In this document: positions 33,416-43,585 of the stretch, in pieces
How positions within the stretch are numbered: the first letter of the stretch is position 1
Layout of the letters: each line of letters begins with the position of its first letter
Assembly (NCBI RefSeq): GCF_014696435.1
Contig: NZ_JACJQG010000062.1
Coordinates: 1 to 60,078 of the forward strand
Direction: 5' to 3'
Length of the DNA: 60,078 nucleotides
From: Calothrix anomala FACHB-343
Lineage (GTDB): Bacteria; Cyanobacteriota; Cyanobacteriia; Cyanobacteriales; Nostocaceae
Program-made: the position numbers and the translations under genes
The notes under the pieces: model-generated
Told to the model about the DNA's origin: nothing
The model's input: only the letters and a program-made list of their open reading frames with translations
Databases searched by the model: none

Positions 33416-36400
33416 ATGCATCTGCACTATTTACACCCGCAACACCTTGAGGAATTAGTCAATAGCAGTGGCATAAATTTACACCTTGCGAAGCTCAATT
33501 TTTTGTCGCTGGAAGGCATCAACGCCTATGAATATCTGTTAATTTCCGAGTTACTTCCCCGCACCAATAGCGGTATGGTGAAAAATGCCTGGTTGCAGCG
33601 TTACGCCCACATTACAGCAGGTGGTTGGTGGTGTTCGGGACTCGATCCCCTCACCGATTGGCAGACAATGGAATGGGGATGTTTTAAGCCTAACCAACCG
33701 CGTCTAAATCAAAATGGTAAGGCGATTAAATACGAACATCCACCCAGCACCGCAACGCGGGTATTTTGTCTGCGAGTGACATTAGAAATTTGGCAGCAAG
33801 TCGCCCAGCGTTATCATCTGTCTTTGCCTGACAATATTACGATTGCCGCGCATGGCGAAGCTGTAGGTTTTTGGCAATGGGTGATGGAACAGAAATTACC
33901 TGTGATTATTTGCGAAGGTGCAAAGAAAGCCGCCACACTCTTAACTCAAGGATACGCTGCGATCGCAATTCCGGGAATAACTAGCGGCTATCGCGTCGTT
34001 AAAGATAACTTTGGTAAAGTTACCCGTCGTCAGCTAATACCCGACTTAGGAATTTTCGCCCTCAAACAACGCACCTTTTATATATGCTTTGATTTTGAAA
34101 CCAAACCTAAAACCATCGCTGCAGTTAATAACGCCATTTCTCAACTCGGTTTTTTATTACAAGAAAAAAACTGTCCTGTAAAAGTTATCGAATTACCAGG
34201 AATGGAAAAAGGTGTTGATGAATTTATCGTAGCTAAAGGTGCAAGTAGTTTCGATAAAGTTTATCGCCAAAGCGTTGATTTAGAAGTTTATCTCGCTCAA
34301 ACAAAGCCCCATACCGAATTAACGATTCCGGCTGCAATCACCGTTAATTGTCCTTATTTAGGCGAAATTCCGTTCCCCACATCGGGATTAGTAGGAGTAA
34401 AATCAGCCAAAGGTACAGGTAAAACCACAGGTTTAAAATCTCTAGTTCATCGTGCCAAAAGTAAAAATCAACCTGTTTTATTAATCACCCACCGCATCCA
34501 ATTAGGACGCTTTCTCTGTGAAAAAGTCGGCATCAACTGGGGCATCAATTACACAGAACGCAAACCAGAAAACCCCCCTCAATGCCCAATGCCCAAATCT
34601 TTTGGTTTATGCATAGATTCCATTTGGAAACTCAACCCGGAAGATTGGCAAGGTGCAATAGTAATTTTAGATGAAGTTGAGCAATCTTTATGGCACTTAC
34701 TCAACAGCAATACTTGTAAACAAAAGCGCGTTAAAATTCTCAAAATATTTCAACAATTAATCGCCACAGTATTTAGAACAGGCGGCTTAGTTATCGCTCA
34801 AGATGCCGATTTATCTGATGTTTCTCTAGAATATTTACAAGGATTGTCCGAAAATAAATTAACACCTTGGATATTATTAAATCAATGGCAACCTCAACGG
34901 GGATGGGATGTGACATTTTACGATTCTCCCAACCCTACACCCTTAATTCATCAATTAGAATTAGATTTAATTGCTGGGCGAAAATGTTACGTTACCACTG
35001 ATAGCAGAACTGGACGTTACAGTTGTGAAACTATCGAACGTTATTTAAAAGAAAGGTTAGAAAAACTTCGGCGACAATTTCCAAAAACTTTAGTCGTCAG
35101 CAGCCAAACTACAAATACACCAGGACACCCAGCAGTTGATTTTGTCGCCGCAATTAATCAAAAAATTCCCGAATATGATACCGTATTTGTTACCCCGACA
35201 ATCGGTACAGGAATTAGTATTGATGTGCAACATTTTGATCGAGTTTATGGCATTTTTCAAGGCGTAATTCCTGATTCAGATGCGCGACAAGCCTTAGCTA
35301 GAGTTAGAGATGATGTCCCCCGTGTAGTGTGGTGCGCTAAACGAGGTATTGGCTTAATTGGTAGCGGTAGCACCAATTATCGCTTGCTTTCCTATTGGTA
35401 TCAGGAGAATCAAAAAGATAATTTAGCTTTGCTCAGTCCCCTACATAAAATCGATGTAGATTTACCCTTAGTTTACGATCCAATTCATTTACGCACCTGG
35501 GCGAAATTATCTGCTAGGGTAAATGCTTCCATCCGTCTTTATCGCCAATCTTTACAAGAAGGCTTAATTGCTGATGGACACCAAATTAGACCTAGAAGCA
35601 ACGCCGTACATAATAATATTATTCGCGATTTACGCCTAGCATTTTTAGCCACAGATCCGCAAGATTTAGCAAATCGCAAACGCTTAATTTTAGAAATTGT
35701 CAAAGTTCAAAAAGATTGGACAGAGAAACGCATTAAAGCGAAAGAAATTAAACGTAAAATTCGTGAAATTAAGCAACAAAATCAATTATTAGCTGCTAAT
35801 GCTGTCGCCAAAGCCAGAGATATTGATTATGTAGAATATGAGCAGTTATTAGCGAAGCATTCTTTAACCGATGATGAGCGTAACGCTATGCAGAAATATA
35901 TACTGCGTCAGCGTTATGGTATGCAGGTAACGCCAGAATTAAAATTGCAGGATGATAAAGGCTATTATGGACAACTGTTAACGCACTATTATTTAACCCA
36001 CGAAAGCGAGTATTTTCACATTCGCGATCGCCAGGAGTGGCATCAACAATTATACTGGGGAGAAGGGCAGGTGTTTCTCCCAGATATCAAGACTTATACC
36101 CTCAAAGTTGAGGCGATGAGAGCCTTAGGGATGGTAGATTTTCTCGCAGCTACCAAAGAATTTACCGAAAACGATCCAGAATTGATTGTGCTGAAGAATT
36201 TAGCGAGTCAAAATAGTAAACATATTAAAAGAGTACTGGGGATTAATTTGGGTAGCAATACAGAAAATATCTCCGCAATTAAAATTCTCAGTCGTCTGTT
36301 AAGTTTGTTGGGGTTAAAGCTGAAGCGAGTCGATACAGGATATCAAATTCATATAGAAACTCTGGATGATGGTAGAGATAAAATATTTGCAGTTTGGCAT

Positions 36401-36526
36401 CACAGAGATGAGTTAATGTTGACTCATTTGCGCAATACGCGAGAGGAAACGAGTCAGAGCAATTCGCAATTTACTAGTTTACATCCGGCAAAAATTTCCT
36501 CAGTTGCATCGGTTGACGTATGTTAG
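33416..36526 (+). CDS. CyRepA1-family plasmid replication protein (DUF3854 plus helicase)
   Basis: This 1036-residue protein has an N-terminal DUF3854/TOPRIM-like part (about 30-290: GGWWCSGLDP, VIICEGAKKAATLL, GVDEFIVAKG). An SF2-like helicase follows: Walker A AKGTGKTT near 330, Walker B VILDEVEQS near 417, TPTIGTGISID and a QALARVRD motif VI. Its own C-terminal helical region runs to the end. This is the layout of the CyRepA1 replication initiators reported for cyanobacterial plasmids. Here it sits among chromosomal genes, without partition or toxin genes, so it may be a plasmid or integrated-element relic or a domesticated copy. All helicase motifs appear intact. ATG at 33416. No iterons were recognised nearby. 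Confidence 0.85.
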   Translation: MHLHYLHPQHLEELVNSSGINLHLAKLNFLSLEGINAYEYLLISELLPRTNSGMVKNAWLQRYAHITAGGWWCSGLDPLTDWQTMEWGCFKPNQPRLNQNGKAIKYEHPPSTATRVFCLRVTLEIWQQVAQRYHLSLPDNITIAAHGEAVGFWQWVMEQKLPVIICEGAKKAATLLTQGYAAIAIPGITSGYRVVKDNFGKVTRRQLIPDLGIFALKQRTFYICFDFETKPKTIAAVNNAISQLGFLLQEKNCPVKVIELPGMEKGVDEFIVAKGASSFDKVYRQSVDLEVYLAQTKPHTELTIPAAITVNCPYLGEIPFPTSGLVGVKSAKGTGKTTGLKSLVHRAKSKNQPVLLITHRIQLGRFLCEKVGINWGINYTERKPENPPQCPMPKSFGLCIDSIWKLNPEDWQGAIVILDEVEQSLWHLLNSNTCKQKRVKILKIFQQLIATVFRTGGLVIAQDADLSDVSLEYLQGLSENKLTPWILLNQWQPQRGWDVTFYDSPNPTPLIHQLELDLIAGRKCYVTTDSRTGRYSCETIERYLKERLEKLRRQFPKTLVVSSQTTNTPGHPAVDFVAAINQKIPEYDTVFVTPTIGTGISIDVQHFDRVYGIFQGVIPDSDARQALARVRDDVPRVVWCAKRGIGLIGSGSTNYRLLSYWYQENQKDNLALLSPLHKIDVDLPLVYDPIHLRTWAKLSARVNASIRLYRQSLQEGLIADGHQIRPRSNAVHNNIIRDLRLAFLATDPQDLANRKRLILEIVKVQKDWTEKRIKAKEIKRKIREIKQQNQLLAANAVAKARDIDYVEYEQLLAKHSLTDDERNAMQKYILRQRYGMQVTPELKLQDDKGYYGQLLTHYYLTHESEYFHIRDRQEWHQQLYWGEGQVFLPDIKTYTLKVEAMRALGMVDFLAATKEFTENDPELIVLKNLASQNSKHIKRVLGINLGSNTENISAIKILSRLLSLLGLKLKRVDTGYQIHIETLDDGRDKIFAVWHHRDELMLTHLRNTREETSQSNSQFTSLHPAKISSVASVDVC

Positions 36527-36545
36527 GGAATTAGGATTAATTGAT

Positions 36546-36573
36546 GGTGCGTTGCGCTTTGCGACAACGCACC
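36546..36573. repeat. Short hairpin repeat
   Basis: GGTGCGTTG (36546-36554) pairs with CAACGCACC (36565-36573) around a short loop, 19 bp after the CyRepA1 stop. It could end that transcript; the rest of the gap to the CHAT gene shows two HIP1 sites. Confidence 0.55.
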
Positions 36574-36742
36574 CTACGCGATCGCAGTCCTACAATCCCA
36601 TTGTCACGCCATACAATCAAATTGCAACGTGATGCGATCGCTCTACATTTTGGCTTGACAACAAAAATTTACATAGCACAATTCAGTAATTTACCTTAAC
36701 TGCGTGTAGACTTCATCTAGGTAAGAATCCGGCTTTAAATGG

Positions 36743-38398
36743 TTGAAAGTGAAAAGAATCCTGATTTTGTCCGCTAATCCGACGAACACAAACAAGCTAC
36801 GCCTGGATGAAGAAGTGCGGGAAATTCAGGCTGGGTTGGAACGTGCTAAAAGTCGAGATAAGTTTGAAATTATCACTAAATGGGCCGTGCGGACTGATGA
36901 TTTACGGCGGGGATTATTAGATTATGAACCGCAAATCGTCCACTTTTCTGGGCATGGCGCAGGTAGTGAAGGGTTAGCTTTAGAAAATAGTACTGGACAA
37001 ATGCAACTAGTGAGTACAGCATCACTAGCGCGGCTGTTTAAATTATTTCAAGATAAAGTTGAATGTGTATTGTTAAATGCCTGTTATAGTGAAGCCCAAG
37101 CTGAAGCGATTTATCAATATATTGACTGTGTAGTCGGCATGAATCAGCAAATTGGTGATAGAGCTGCAATAGAATTTGCTGTTGGCTTTTATGATGCTCT
37201 TGGTGCTAATAGAACCTATGAAGATGCTTATGAATTCGGCTGTAGTGCGATTGATTTAGAAGGAATTCCCGAATCTTCTACCCCAGTACTCAAAAGTAGA
37301 AATCATCCCAGCCAAGCTGTTTCTCCAGAACCACTCCCGCCAACCCCAATCAAAAATACTCCAGTCATCGCCACAATTAATCTTGAAGATCCCGAAGGAC
37401 AAGTACCACTAGAATCGGCTTTTTATGTGGAACGTCCCCCGATTGAAGCCGACGCTTACGAAACGATTCTTAAACCAGGTGCTTTAATTCGTGTCAAAGC
37501 TCCCCGACAGATGGGAAAAACTTCTTTAATGACGCGAATTTTACACCATGCAAAACAACAAAGTTATCAAATTGCAGCTTTAAACTTTCAGTCAGCCGAT
37601 GCAGAATTTCTCAGCAATTTAGACAAATTTTTGCAATGGTTTTGTGCCAGCATTACCTACGAACTCAATTTACCAGATAAATTAGAAGATTCGTGGAAAG
37701 GACTTCTTGGTAGTAAAAATAAATGTACAAATTACTTTCAACGCTATTTGTTAGCTGAAATTAAAACCCCCATCGCTTTAGGATTAGATGAGGTTGATGA
37801 AGTTTTTAAACATCCCGAAATTGCTGATGGCTTTTTTGGTTTGTTGCGTTTTTGGCACGAACGAGCTAAGAATGAACCAATTTGGCAAAAGCTCAGATTA
37901 ATCATTGTCCATTCTAAAGAAGTATACATTCCCCTGAATATTAATCAGTCGCCTTTTAATGTAGGATTGCCAATTGAGTTACCAGAATTAAATCAAGCGC
38001 AGGTACAAGACTTAATACTGCGTCATCAACTCGATTGGAATACACAAGAAATAGAGCAGTTAATGTTACTAGTAGGCGGACATCCTTATTTAGTGCGAGT
38101 GGCGCTGTATCAAATTGCCCGCAGCCGCTTGACTTTAGCCAAGCTGCAACAAGTTGCATCAATGGAAGAAGGCCCTTACTGCGACCATTTACGCCGTCAT
38201 TTGCTAAATTTACAAGAGGACGAAGATTTACTGAATGCCATTATAAAAGTAGTCACATCAAACACAGCAGTCGATGTCGGCACAACGGAAGCCTTCAAAC
38301 TCAGAAGTATGGGTTTAGTCAAATTTCAGGGGAATAAAGTCATACCGTTGTGCGATTTGTACCGTCAGTATTTTGGCGATCGCTTGGGAGTTAAATAA
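36743..38398 (+). CDS. CHAT caspase-like protease fused to an AAA-like ATPase domain
   Basis: This protein has about 551 residues. The N-terminal CHAT domain (1-190) shows the His-Cys dyad: His in IVHFSGHGAG (near 72) and Cys in CVLLNACYSE (near 114). After a Pro-rich linker (200-225), an AAA_35-type NTPase (about 230-545) has Walker A PRQMGKTSL near 255 and Walker B ALGLDEVDE near 350. The start is uncertain: TTG 36743 or GTG 36749, since relatives begin KRILILSAN. The stop overlaps the next ATG (TAATG), so it is coupled to the AAA-WD40 gene. Domain mix and neighbours suggest a signal-activated protease in a conflict or cell-death pathway. The protease target is unknown; the C1 peptidase or the AAA-WD40 partner are possible substrates. 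Confidence 0.88.
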   Translation: MKVKRILILSANPTNTNKLRLDEEVREIQAGLERAKSRDKFEIITKWAVRTDDLRRGLLDYEPQIVHFSGHGAGSEGLALENSTGQMQLVSTASLARLFKLFQDKVECVLLNACYSEAQAEAIYQYIDCVVGMNQQIGDRAAIEFAVGFYDALGANRTYEDAYEFGCSAIDLEGIPESSTPVLKSRNHPSQAVSPEPLPPTPIKNTPVIATINLEDPEGQVPLESAFYVERPPIEADAYETILKPGALIRVKAPRQMGKTSLMTRILHHAKQQSYQIAALNFQSADAEFLSNLDKFLQWFCASITYELNLPDKLEDSWKGLLGSKNKCTNYFQRYLLAEIKTPIALGLDEVDEVFKHPEIADGFFGLLRFWHERAKNEPIWQKLRLIIVHSKEVYIPLNINQSPFNVGLPIELPELNQAQVQDLILRHQLDWNTQEIEQLMLLVGGHPYLVRVALYQIARSRLTLAKLQQVASMEEGPYCDHLRRHLLNLQEDEDLLNAIIKVVTSNTAVDVGTTEAFKLRSMGLVKFQGNKVIPLCDLYRQYFGDRLGVK

Positions 38399-41300
38399 TG
38401 ACTGTAGAACCGCGCCCAAGCTACGAATATCAAGTAGGCGGGAGTTTACCCGTTAATGCGCCAACTTATGTGTGGCGACAAGCCGATAGGGAATTTTATG
38501 ACAGCTTAAAGCGCGGTGACTTTTGTTACGTCCTTAACTCCCGACAGATGGGTAAATCTAGCTTGCGAGTGCAAACAATGCAACGGTTGCAAAGAGAAGG
38601 TTTTGCCTGTGCAGACATTGATATCACAGCCATTGGCACAGCAGATATTACCCCAACGGAGTGGTATGCTGGGGTGATTGATACTCTAGTAGGCAGGTTT
38701 AATCTTTATCATAAGTTTGATTTAGAAACCTGGTGGAATGAAAACAGTTTGCTGTCACCAGTGCAGCATTTCAGCAAGTTTATTGAGACGGTACTGTTAA
38801 AAGAAAAAACTGAAAATATTGTCATCTTTATCGATGAAATTGATAGTATTCTTAGTATTAAATTCCCATTAGATGACTTTTTTGCAGTCATTCGTGAATG
38901 CTACAATCGACGTTCTGACCACAAAGAATATCATCGCCTCACGTTTGCTTTAATTGGCGTATCTACACCTACAGATTTAATTAGCGATAAAGGGCGAACA
39001 CCGTTTAATATTGGGCGAGCAATTGATTTAACAGGCTTTCAACTAGAAGAGGCGCAACCGCTAGCACAGGGACTAGAAGCTGTAGGCGATCGCACAAAAT
39101 TAATGACAGCCATATTAGACTGGACAGGGGGACAACCATTCCTTACTCAAAAAGTATGTAAATTGGTGTTGAATGCTGGGCAAGAACAGGAAACAAAAGC
39201 AGACGCCAACATAGCACAATGGGTAGAAGAGTTAGTGCGATCGCAGATTATCACCAACTGGGAAGCCCATGACGAGCCAACCCATTTAAAAACAATCCGC
39301 GATCGCATTTTACGCAGTCAACATGGTAGCGGTAGATTATTAGGATTGTGTCAGCAAATTTTACAGCAAGGTGAAGTCATAACCGATGAAAGTCCAGAAC
39401 AGGTTGAACTGCGGCTAACAGGATTGGTGGTGAAGCGCGATGGTAAATTGCGAATTTATAACCGACTATATGCAGAAGTATTTAATAAAGAATGGTGTGA
39501 TGGAGAACTAGCAAAAATTCGTCCATACACCAAAGAATTAAATGATTGGGTAGCTAGCGAACGTCAAGATGAGTCACGCTTATTGCGAGGAAAAGCACTA
39601 GAAGATGCTCAAACTTGGGCTAAAGGTAAAAGTTTAAGCGATTTAGATTACCAATTTTTAGCAGCTAGCCAAGAATTAGAAAACCGTGAAATTCAGAAAC
39701 TATTGGATGTACAAACAGCAAAAGCTGCTGCTGCTAAAGCAGAAATAGAAGCATCACAAGCCATACAACAAGCTAAACAAAAGATTGAAGAACAAAAGCG
39801 AAAAACTAGAGATGCAGTTTTGATTACATCTTTAGGTTTCCTTACAATAATTACCATATTTGCTGGACTTAAGTGGAGAGAAGCAGAAGCAGGACAGATC
39901 CAAAAACTTACAGCATTCTCAAGTTTTAAATACACCATAAATCGAAATACTTTTGATGCTTTAATAGATGCTTTGAGAGCAGCAAAACAACTAAAGCAAT
40001 CTATGTGGTATGGAAACGATCTTGAACTGCAAGCTCAAGTAATGGAAGCACTTGGTAGTGCAGTTTACAGTGTCAGGGAGAGCGATCGCTTAGAAGGACA
40101 TCAAAACTTTGTGATGCAGGCTACATTTAGTCCTGATGGTAAAACAATTGCGACTGCTAGCTACGATAATACTGCTAAACTCTGGAACTCAGATGGCAAA
40201 CAAACCTCAAATTTGCAGCATAATGACTCAGTTACCGATGTCAGCTTCAGCCCTGATAATCAAATAATTGCTACTCCTAGTCTAGATGGAACAGTAAAAC
40301 TCTGGAATCAACAAGGTAAATTACTTAGAAATCTTACAGCACATAAAGATAAAGTTTGGAGTGTAAGATTTAGCCCCGATGGCAAAACAATTGCTACAGC
40401 CAGTGAAGACAACACAGTTAAACTTTGGTCATTAGATGGTAAACTCATCAAGACTTTAAATGGTCATACTATAGCAGTATACAAAGTAGCTTTTAGTCGT
40501 GATGGCAAAATAGCTACTGCTAGTGAAGACAACACAGTCAAACTCTGGGATACTCAGGGTAATTTAATTAATACCTTAAAAGGACACACAGATGCTGTGT
40601 TGAGTGTAAATTTTAGCCCTGATGGTCAAACTCTTGCCTCTGCTAGTAAAGATAAAACAGTTATCCTTTGGGATGTTAAAAAAAGTAAGCAAGTCACATC
40701 ACCTTTAATACATACTGATATAGTTAGAGATGTTATTTTTAGCCCTGATGGTCAAATAATTGCAACTGCTAGTGATGATAATGTTGTGAAACTTTGGCGG
40801 AATCAAGATTATTTACTACTAGAAACTTTGAATGGACATCAAGGTTCAGTCAATAGTGTAAGTTTTAACCCCCAGGGCAATATACTTGCATCTAGTAGTG
40901 TTGACAAAACAGTCAAACTTTGGCGGATAAATGATTTGCTAACTACTTTGAAAGGACATAGTGAAGGAATTTATAGTGTTGATATTAGCCCCAAAGGCAA
41001 CATGATTGCAACTGCTGGCAGTGACAATACAGTGAAATTGTGGAACTTGCAGGGGAAGCAACTCAAGACGCTTCAAGGACATACTCAATCTATTGGTAGT
41101 CTTAATTTCAGCCCAGATGGGGAGTTAATTGTTAGTGGTAGTAATGACAAAACTGTTAGGCGATGGAATTTACAAGGACAACAAATTAAACCACATCTTA
41201 CAGGGCATAGCAGAGTTATCACTAGCGTTGCTTGGAGTCCAAATAATAATATAATTGCTTCCGCCAGTCTTGACAGTACTGTTAAACTTTGGAGTCGCAA

Positions 41301-41904
41301 AGGAGAATTTATAAAGAATCTAGAAAATAATGATGAACAAACTGGTAGTCTGAGTTTTAGCCCAAATGGTAAAATCATTGCTGCTGCGAGTCGATATACG
41401 GGAAGAGTACAACTCTGGGACAGTGATGGAAATTCCTTGCGTAATTGGCAGGCTCACAATACTTCAATTTATAACATTCGTTTTAGTCCTAATAGTAAAT
41501 TTATCGCTACTGCCAGTGAAGATAACACTGTGAAATTATGGAATTTGGATGGTAGTTACATAAATTCTTTGAAAGGGCATACTGCCGGAATTTGGGGATT
41601 GGATTTTAGCCCTGATGGTCGAATGATTGCGACTGCTAGTGATGATAAGACAGTAAAAATTTGGTCAGATAGAAGTGTATTAATTATGACTCTTAATGCT
41701 CATCTTGATAGTGTTAATTCACTCAAATTTAGCCCTGATAGTAAAATACTTGCTACTGCTAGTTCAGATAAAACAGCAATGTTATGGCATATAGAAAACT
41801 TAAATCTGGATACATTTATGGTGCGTGGATGCAATTGGTTAAGCGACTATTTAAAGAATAATCGTAATGCGCCTAATGATATTTGTAACGAAATCAAGAG
41901 GTAA
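38398..41904 (+). CDS. AAA-like ATPase with membrane helix and 14 WD40 repeats
   Basis: This 1168-residue protein has an AAA_35-type NTPase at about 20-370, with Walker A SRQMGKSSL near 50 and Walker B IVIFIDEIDS near 142. A charged Ala/Gln-rich coiled coil (about 435-470) and one membrane helix (about 473-492, VLITSLGFLTIITIFAGL) follow. A helical stretch leads to 14 WD40 units from about 567 (FSPDGKTIATASEDNTVKLW type), two propellers' worth. The N-terminal ATPase is a paralog of the one fused to CHAT in the previous gene, so the two proteins may oligomerise together. The membrane helix would place the sensor propellers and the ATPase on either side of, or both close to, a membrane. Translationally coupled to the CHAT gene; 62 bp before the C1 peptidase gene. 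Confidence 0.9.
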   Translation: MTVEPRPSYEYQVGGSLPVNAPTYVWRQADREFYDSLKRGDFCYVLNSRQMGKSSLRVQTMQRLQREGFACADIDITAIGTADITPTEWYAGVIDTLVGRFNLYHKFDLETWWNENSLLSPVQHFSKFIETVLLKEKTENIVIFIDEIDSILSIKFPLDDFFAVIRECYNRRSDHKEYHRLTFALIGVSTPTDLISDKGRTPFNIGRAIDLTGFQLEEAQPLAQGLEAVGDRTKLMTAILDWTGGQPFLTQKVCKLVLNAGQEQETKADANIAQWVEELVRSQIITNWEAHDEPTHLKTIRDRILRSQHGSGRLLGLCQQILQQGEVITDESPEQVELRLTGLVVKRDGKLRIYNRLYAEVFNKEWCDGELAKIRPYTKELNDWVASERQDESRLLRGKALEDAQTWAKGKSLSDLDYQFLAASQELENREIQKLLDVQTAKAAAAKAEIEASQAIQQAKQKIEEQKRKTRDAVLITSLGFLTIITIFAGLKWREAEAGQIQKLTAFSSFKYTINRNTFDALIDALRAAKQLKQSMWYGNDLELQAQVMEALGSAVYSVRESDRLEGHQNFVMQATFSPDGKTIATASYDNTAKLWNSDGKQTSNLQHNDSVTDVSFSPDNQIIATPSLDGTVKLWNQQGKLLRNLTAHKDKVWSVRFSPDGKTIATASEDNTVKLWSLDGKLIKTLNGHTIAVYKVAFSRDGKIATASEDNTVKLWDTQGNLINTLKGHTDAVLSVNFSPDGQTLASASKDKTVILWDVKKSKQVTSPLIHTDIVRDVIFSPDGQIIATASDDNVVKLWRNQDYLLLETLNGHQGSVNSVSFNPQGNILASSSVDKTVKLWRINDLLTTLKGHSEGIYSVDISPKGNMIATAGSDNTVKLWNLQGKQLKTLQGHTQSIGSLNFSPDGELIVSGSNDKTVRRWNLQGQQIKPHLTGHSRVITSVAWSPNNNIIASASLDSTVKLWSRKGEFIKNLENNDEQTGSLSFSPNGKIIAAASRYTGRVQLWDSDGNSLRNWQAHNTSIYNIRFSPNSKFIATASEDNTVKLWNLDGSYINSLKGHTAGIWGLDFSPDGRMIATASDDKTVKIWSDRSVLIMTLNAHLDSVNSLKFSPDSKILATASSDKTAMLWHIENLNLDTFMVRGCNWLSDYLKNNRNAPNDICNEIKR

Positions 41905-41966
41905 AAATTACTGGTCTTATATACTCTAAATAATTTGACAATTGCAAAAAATATTAAAAGGAAATT

Positions 41967-43532
41967 ATGGAAAATAGCCGTAACCAACAAGAAAAAAAGG
42001 ATTGGAGTAAAAAAGGATTGGGCTGGTTACCAGATTATCCAGACCTCCGTGATTATAACTTAGGCAATGAAGAAGGTATCAAAAATAACCTCATCAAAAT
42101 AGAAGAAAGAACTAATAATTTTGAACAATCTGTAAACAATTTAATTGATGTGATTTCAAAAATTGCCGACAAAATCGGAGATGATTTATCAATAAAAAAT
42201 ACTGTAGAAGAATTAAGAACCCAAATATTTGGTAATGTCAGATTTGCCAAGGTAAAAGTTTATAAGATACTAAGATATATATCTGAAAACACAGATAGAA
42301 CAGATGATCTACCTCCAGCTAATCCAATTCCATATGAAAGTGTACTTTCCAAGCAAATACTAGACTTAAAGCAGTATCTTTTTTTAATTGAATCATCAAT
42401 GTGTGCTAAGAAGGGACAAGATTTTAATTGGGATATTTCAGAAAGTCTGGATTGGATGAGAAATTCAGAGTACGATGAACGCACTAAATCATTGGTACAG
42501 AAGTTACAAGTTTGTTCTAAAATTCAGGATGATGGAATAGTAGGAATTGAAACTTATAATGCTTTAAATGAATATTTTTATAAGGAAAATGATAGTAAAA
42601 ATAAGAAGATTTTAGAATCTCAAAATGATAGAGGAAATCAAAGTATTATATCTGCAAAATCGTCATCAGAGGTTAATTTTGTTGCTATTAGTTCATTGAT
42701 AACAATCAAAGAATTTAAAATCATCCTAAAAATTCTAAAAAACAAAGTCATAGAGCAAATAGACAACGAATTTCACAACGAATTTCCAAAAGATAAAAAT
42801 AATGATTTTGACAGTCTAACTCCTCAAAATAAAAAGGAGCGAGTCAATACTTTTGTAGAGAAGTTCTTTGAATATAGCTTTCTAGAAGCTATTGAAATTA
42901 GTATTAAGTTAGAATTTCAAAATCTATTTAAATTAACACAAGACGATTTTAATCAAATTACACAAAATAATGAGTTGAAAAATTTAATTATAAAAATAGT
43001 AGAAGAAATTAATAATATAGTAAAAGAAATTAATAATACTTCTTCTCCATCTAGCAAGATTTTAGAAGCATTACAAAACTCATCTGTAACTAGGCCAATA
43101 TTTTCAGTGATAACGCGAACTTTTTCTCCTTTATCCCAATACAGCAATCAGACTTGGGAGGAAATGATAACAAAAGGCTTTAATAATCTGGATAAACCTG
43201 CTGATTTAAATCCAGAACCAGGATATTCTCAAGAAAAATTAATCAGCACTGCGATTAGTCAAGTTACATCTCTTCTTCAAAAAGAAATTGAAAAAAATAA
43301 AGCTAATACAAGTGCCCTATTTATATGTTTCTTACTGAAAAAATATCTAAATAGATTAAAAGAAAAGCATATGAAAGATGTCAAAATTGATATTAAAAAA
43401 ATGAGTATAAAAGTAATATTTTTGATAATCAAGAAGTATTTAAAATTGAGCAATTTCTTGGCTATGATAATAATATTGAACAGTCAAAAGAGACTGAAAC
43501 AAACAAGCCGAAAGATTTATTTACATCTCTAA
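41967..43532 (+). CDS. N-terminal part of a frameshifted C1-family peptidase gene
   Basis: This open frame has 521 codons with AAGGAAA just ahead of the ATG. It begins with KGLGWLPDYPDLRDYNL, a motif typical of the N terminus of cyanobacterial C1A (papain-like) peptidases. A helical, Lys/Asn/Glu-rich region follows, and a peptidoglycan-binding-like segment (about 178-205, VQKLQVCSKIQDDGIVGIET). After residue 478, at AAAAAAA (43395-43401), the frame becomes unnatural (MSIKVIFLIIKKYLKLSNFL). The -1 frame continues with a hydrophilic sequence (NEYKSNIFDNQEVFKIEQFL) that runs into the catalytic domain. One extra A would give a single protein of about 820 residues. Unusually AT-rich coding compared with its neighbours. 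It is the third gene of the CHAT/AAA-WD40 set. Confidence 0.75.
   Translation: MENSRNQQEKKDWSKKGLGWLPDYPDLRDYNLGNEEGIKNNLIKIEERTNNFEQSVNNLIDVISKIADKIGDDLSIKNTVEELRTQIFGNVRFAKVKVYKILRYISENTDRTDDLPPANPIPYESVLSKQILDLKQYLFLIESSMCAKKGQDFNWDISESLDWMRNSEYDERTKSLVQKLQVCSKIQDDGIVGIETYNALNEYFYKENDSKNKKILESQNDRGNQSIISAKSSSEVNFVAISSLITIKEFKIILKILKNKVIEQIDNEFHNEFPKDKNNDFDSLTPQNKKERVNTFVEKFFEYSFLEAIEISIKLEFQNLFKLTQDDFNQITQNNELKNLIIKIVEEINNIVKEINNTSSPSSKILEALQNSSVTRPIFSVITRTFSPLSQYSNQTWEEMITKGFNNLDKPADLNPEPGYSQEKLISTAISQVTSLLQKEIEKNKANTSALFICFLLKKYLNRLKEKHMKDVKIDIKKMSIKVIFLIIKKYLKLSNFLAMIIILNSQKRLKQTSRKIYLHL
43395..43401 (+). other. Run of seven A at the frameshift point of the C1 peptidase
   Basis: In the upstream frame the run reads ATT-AAA-AAA-ATG. 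The downstream catalytic frame opens exactly here, since its previous stop is TAA at 43394-43396. Candidate causes are a one-base deletion in an A8 run, a sequencing error, or transcriptional slippage on poly-A. A classical ribosomal -1 heptamer in phase is not present (T precedes the two AAA codons). Confidence 0.7.
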
Positions 43533-43585
43533 ATTTACATATTCCTATAATAATTAATAACAGTTATTTAAATAATTCAAGAACA

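Noticed and set aside
43395-43401. Classical ribosomal -1 slippery heptamer
   Set aside because: In phase, the two AAA codons are preceded by T, so P-site re-pairing would be poor. A deletion or transcriptional slippage fits better.
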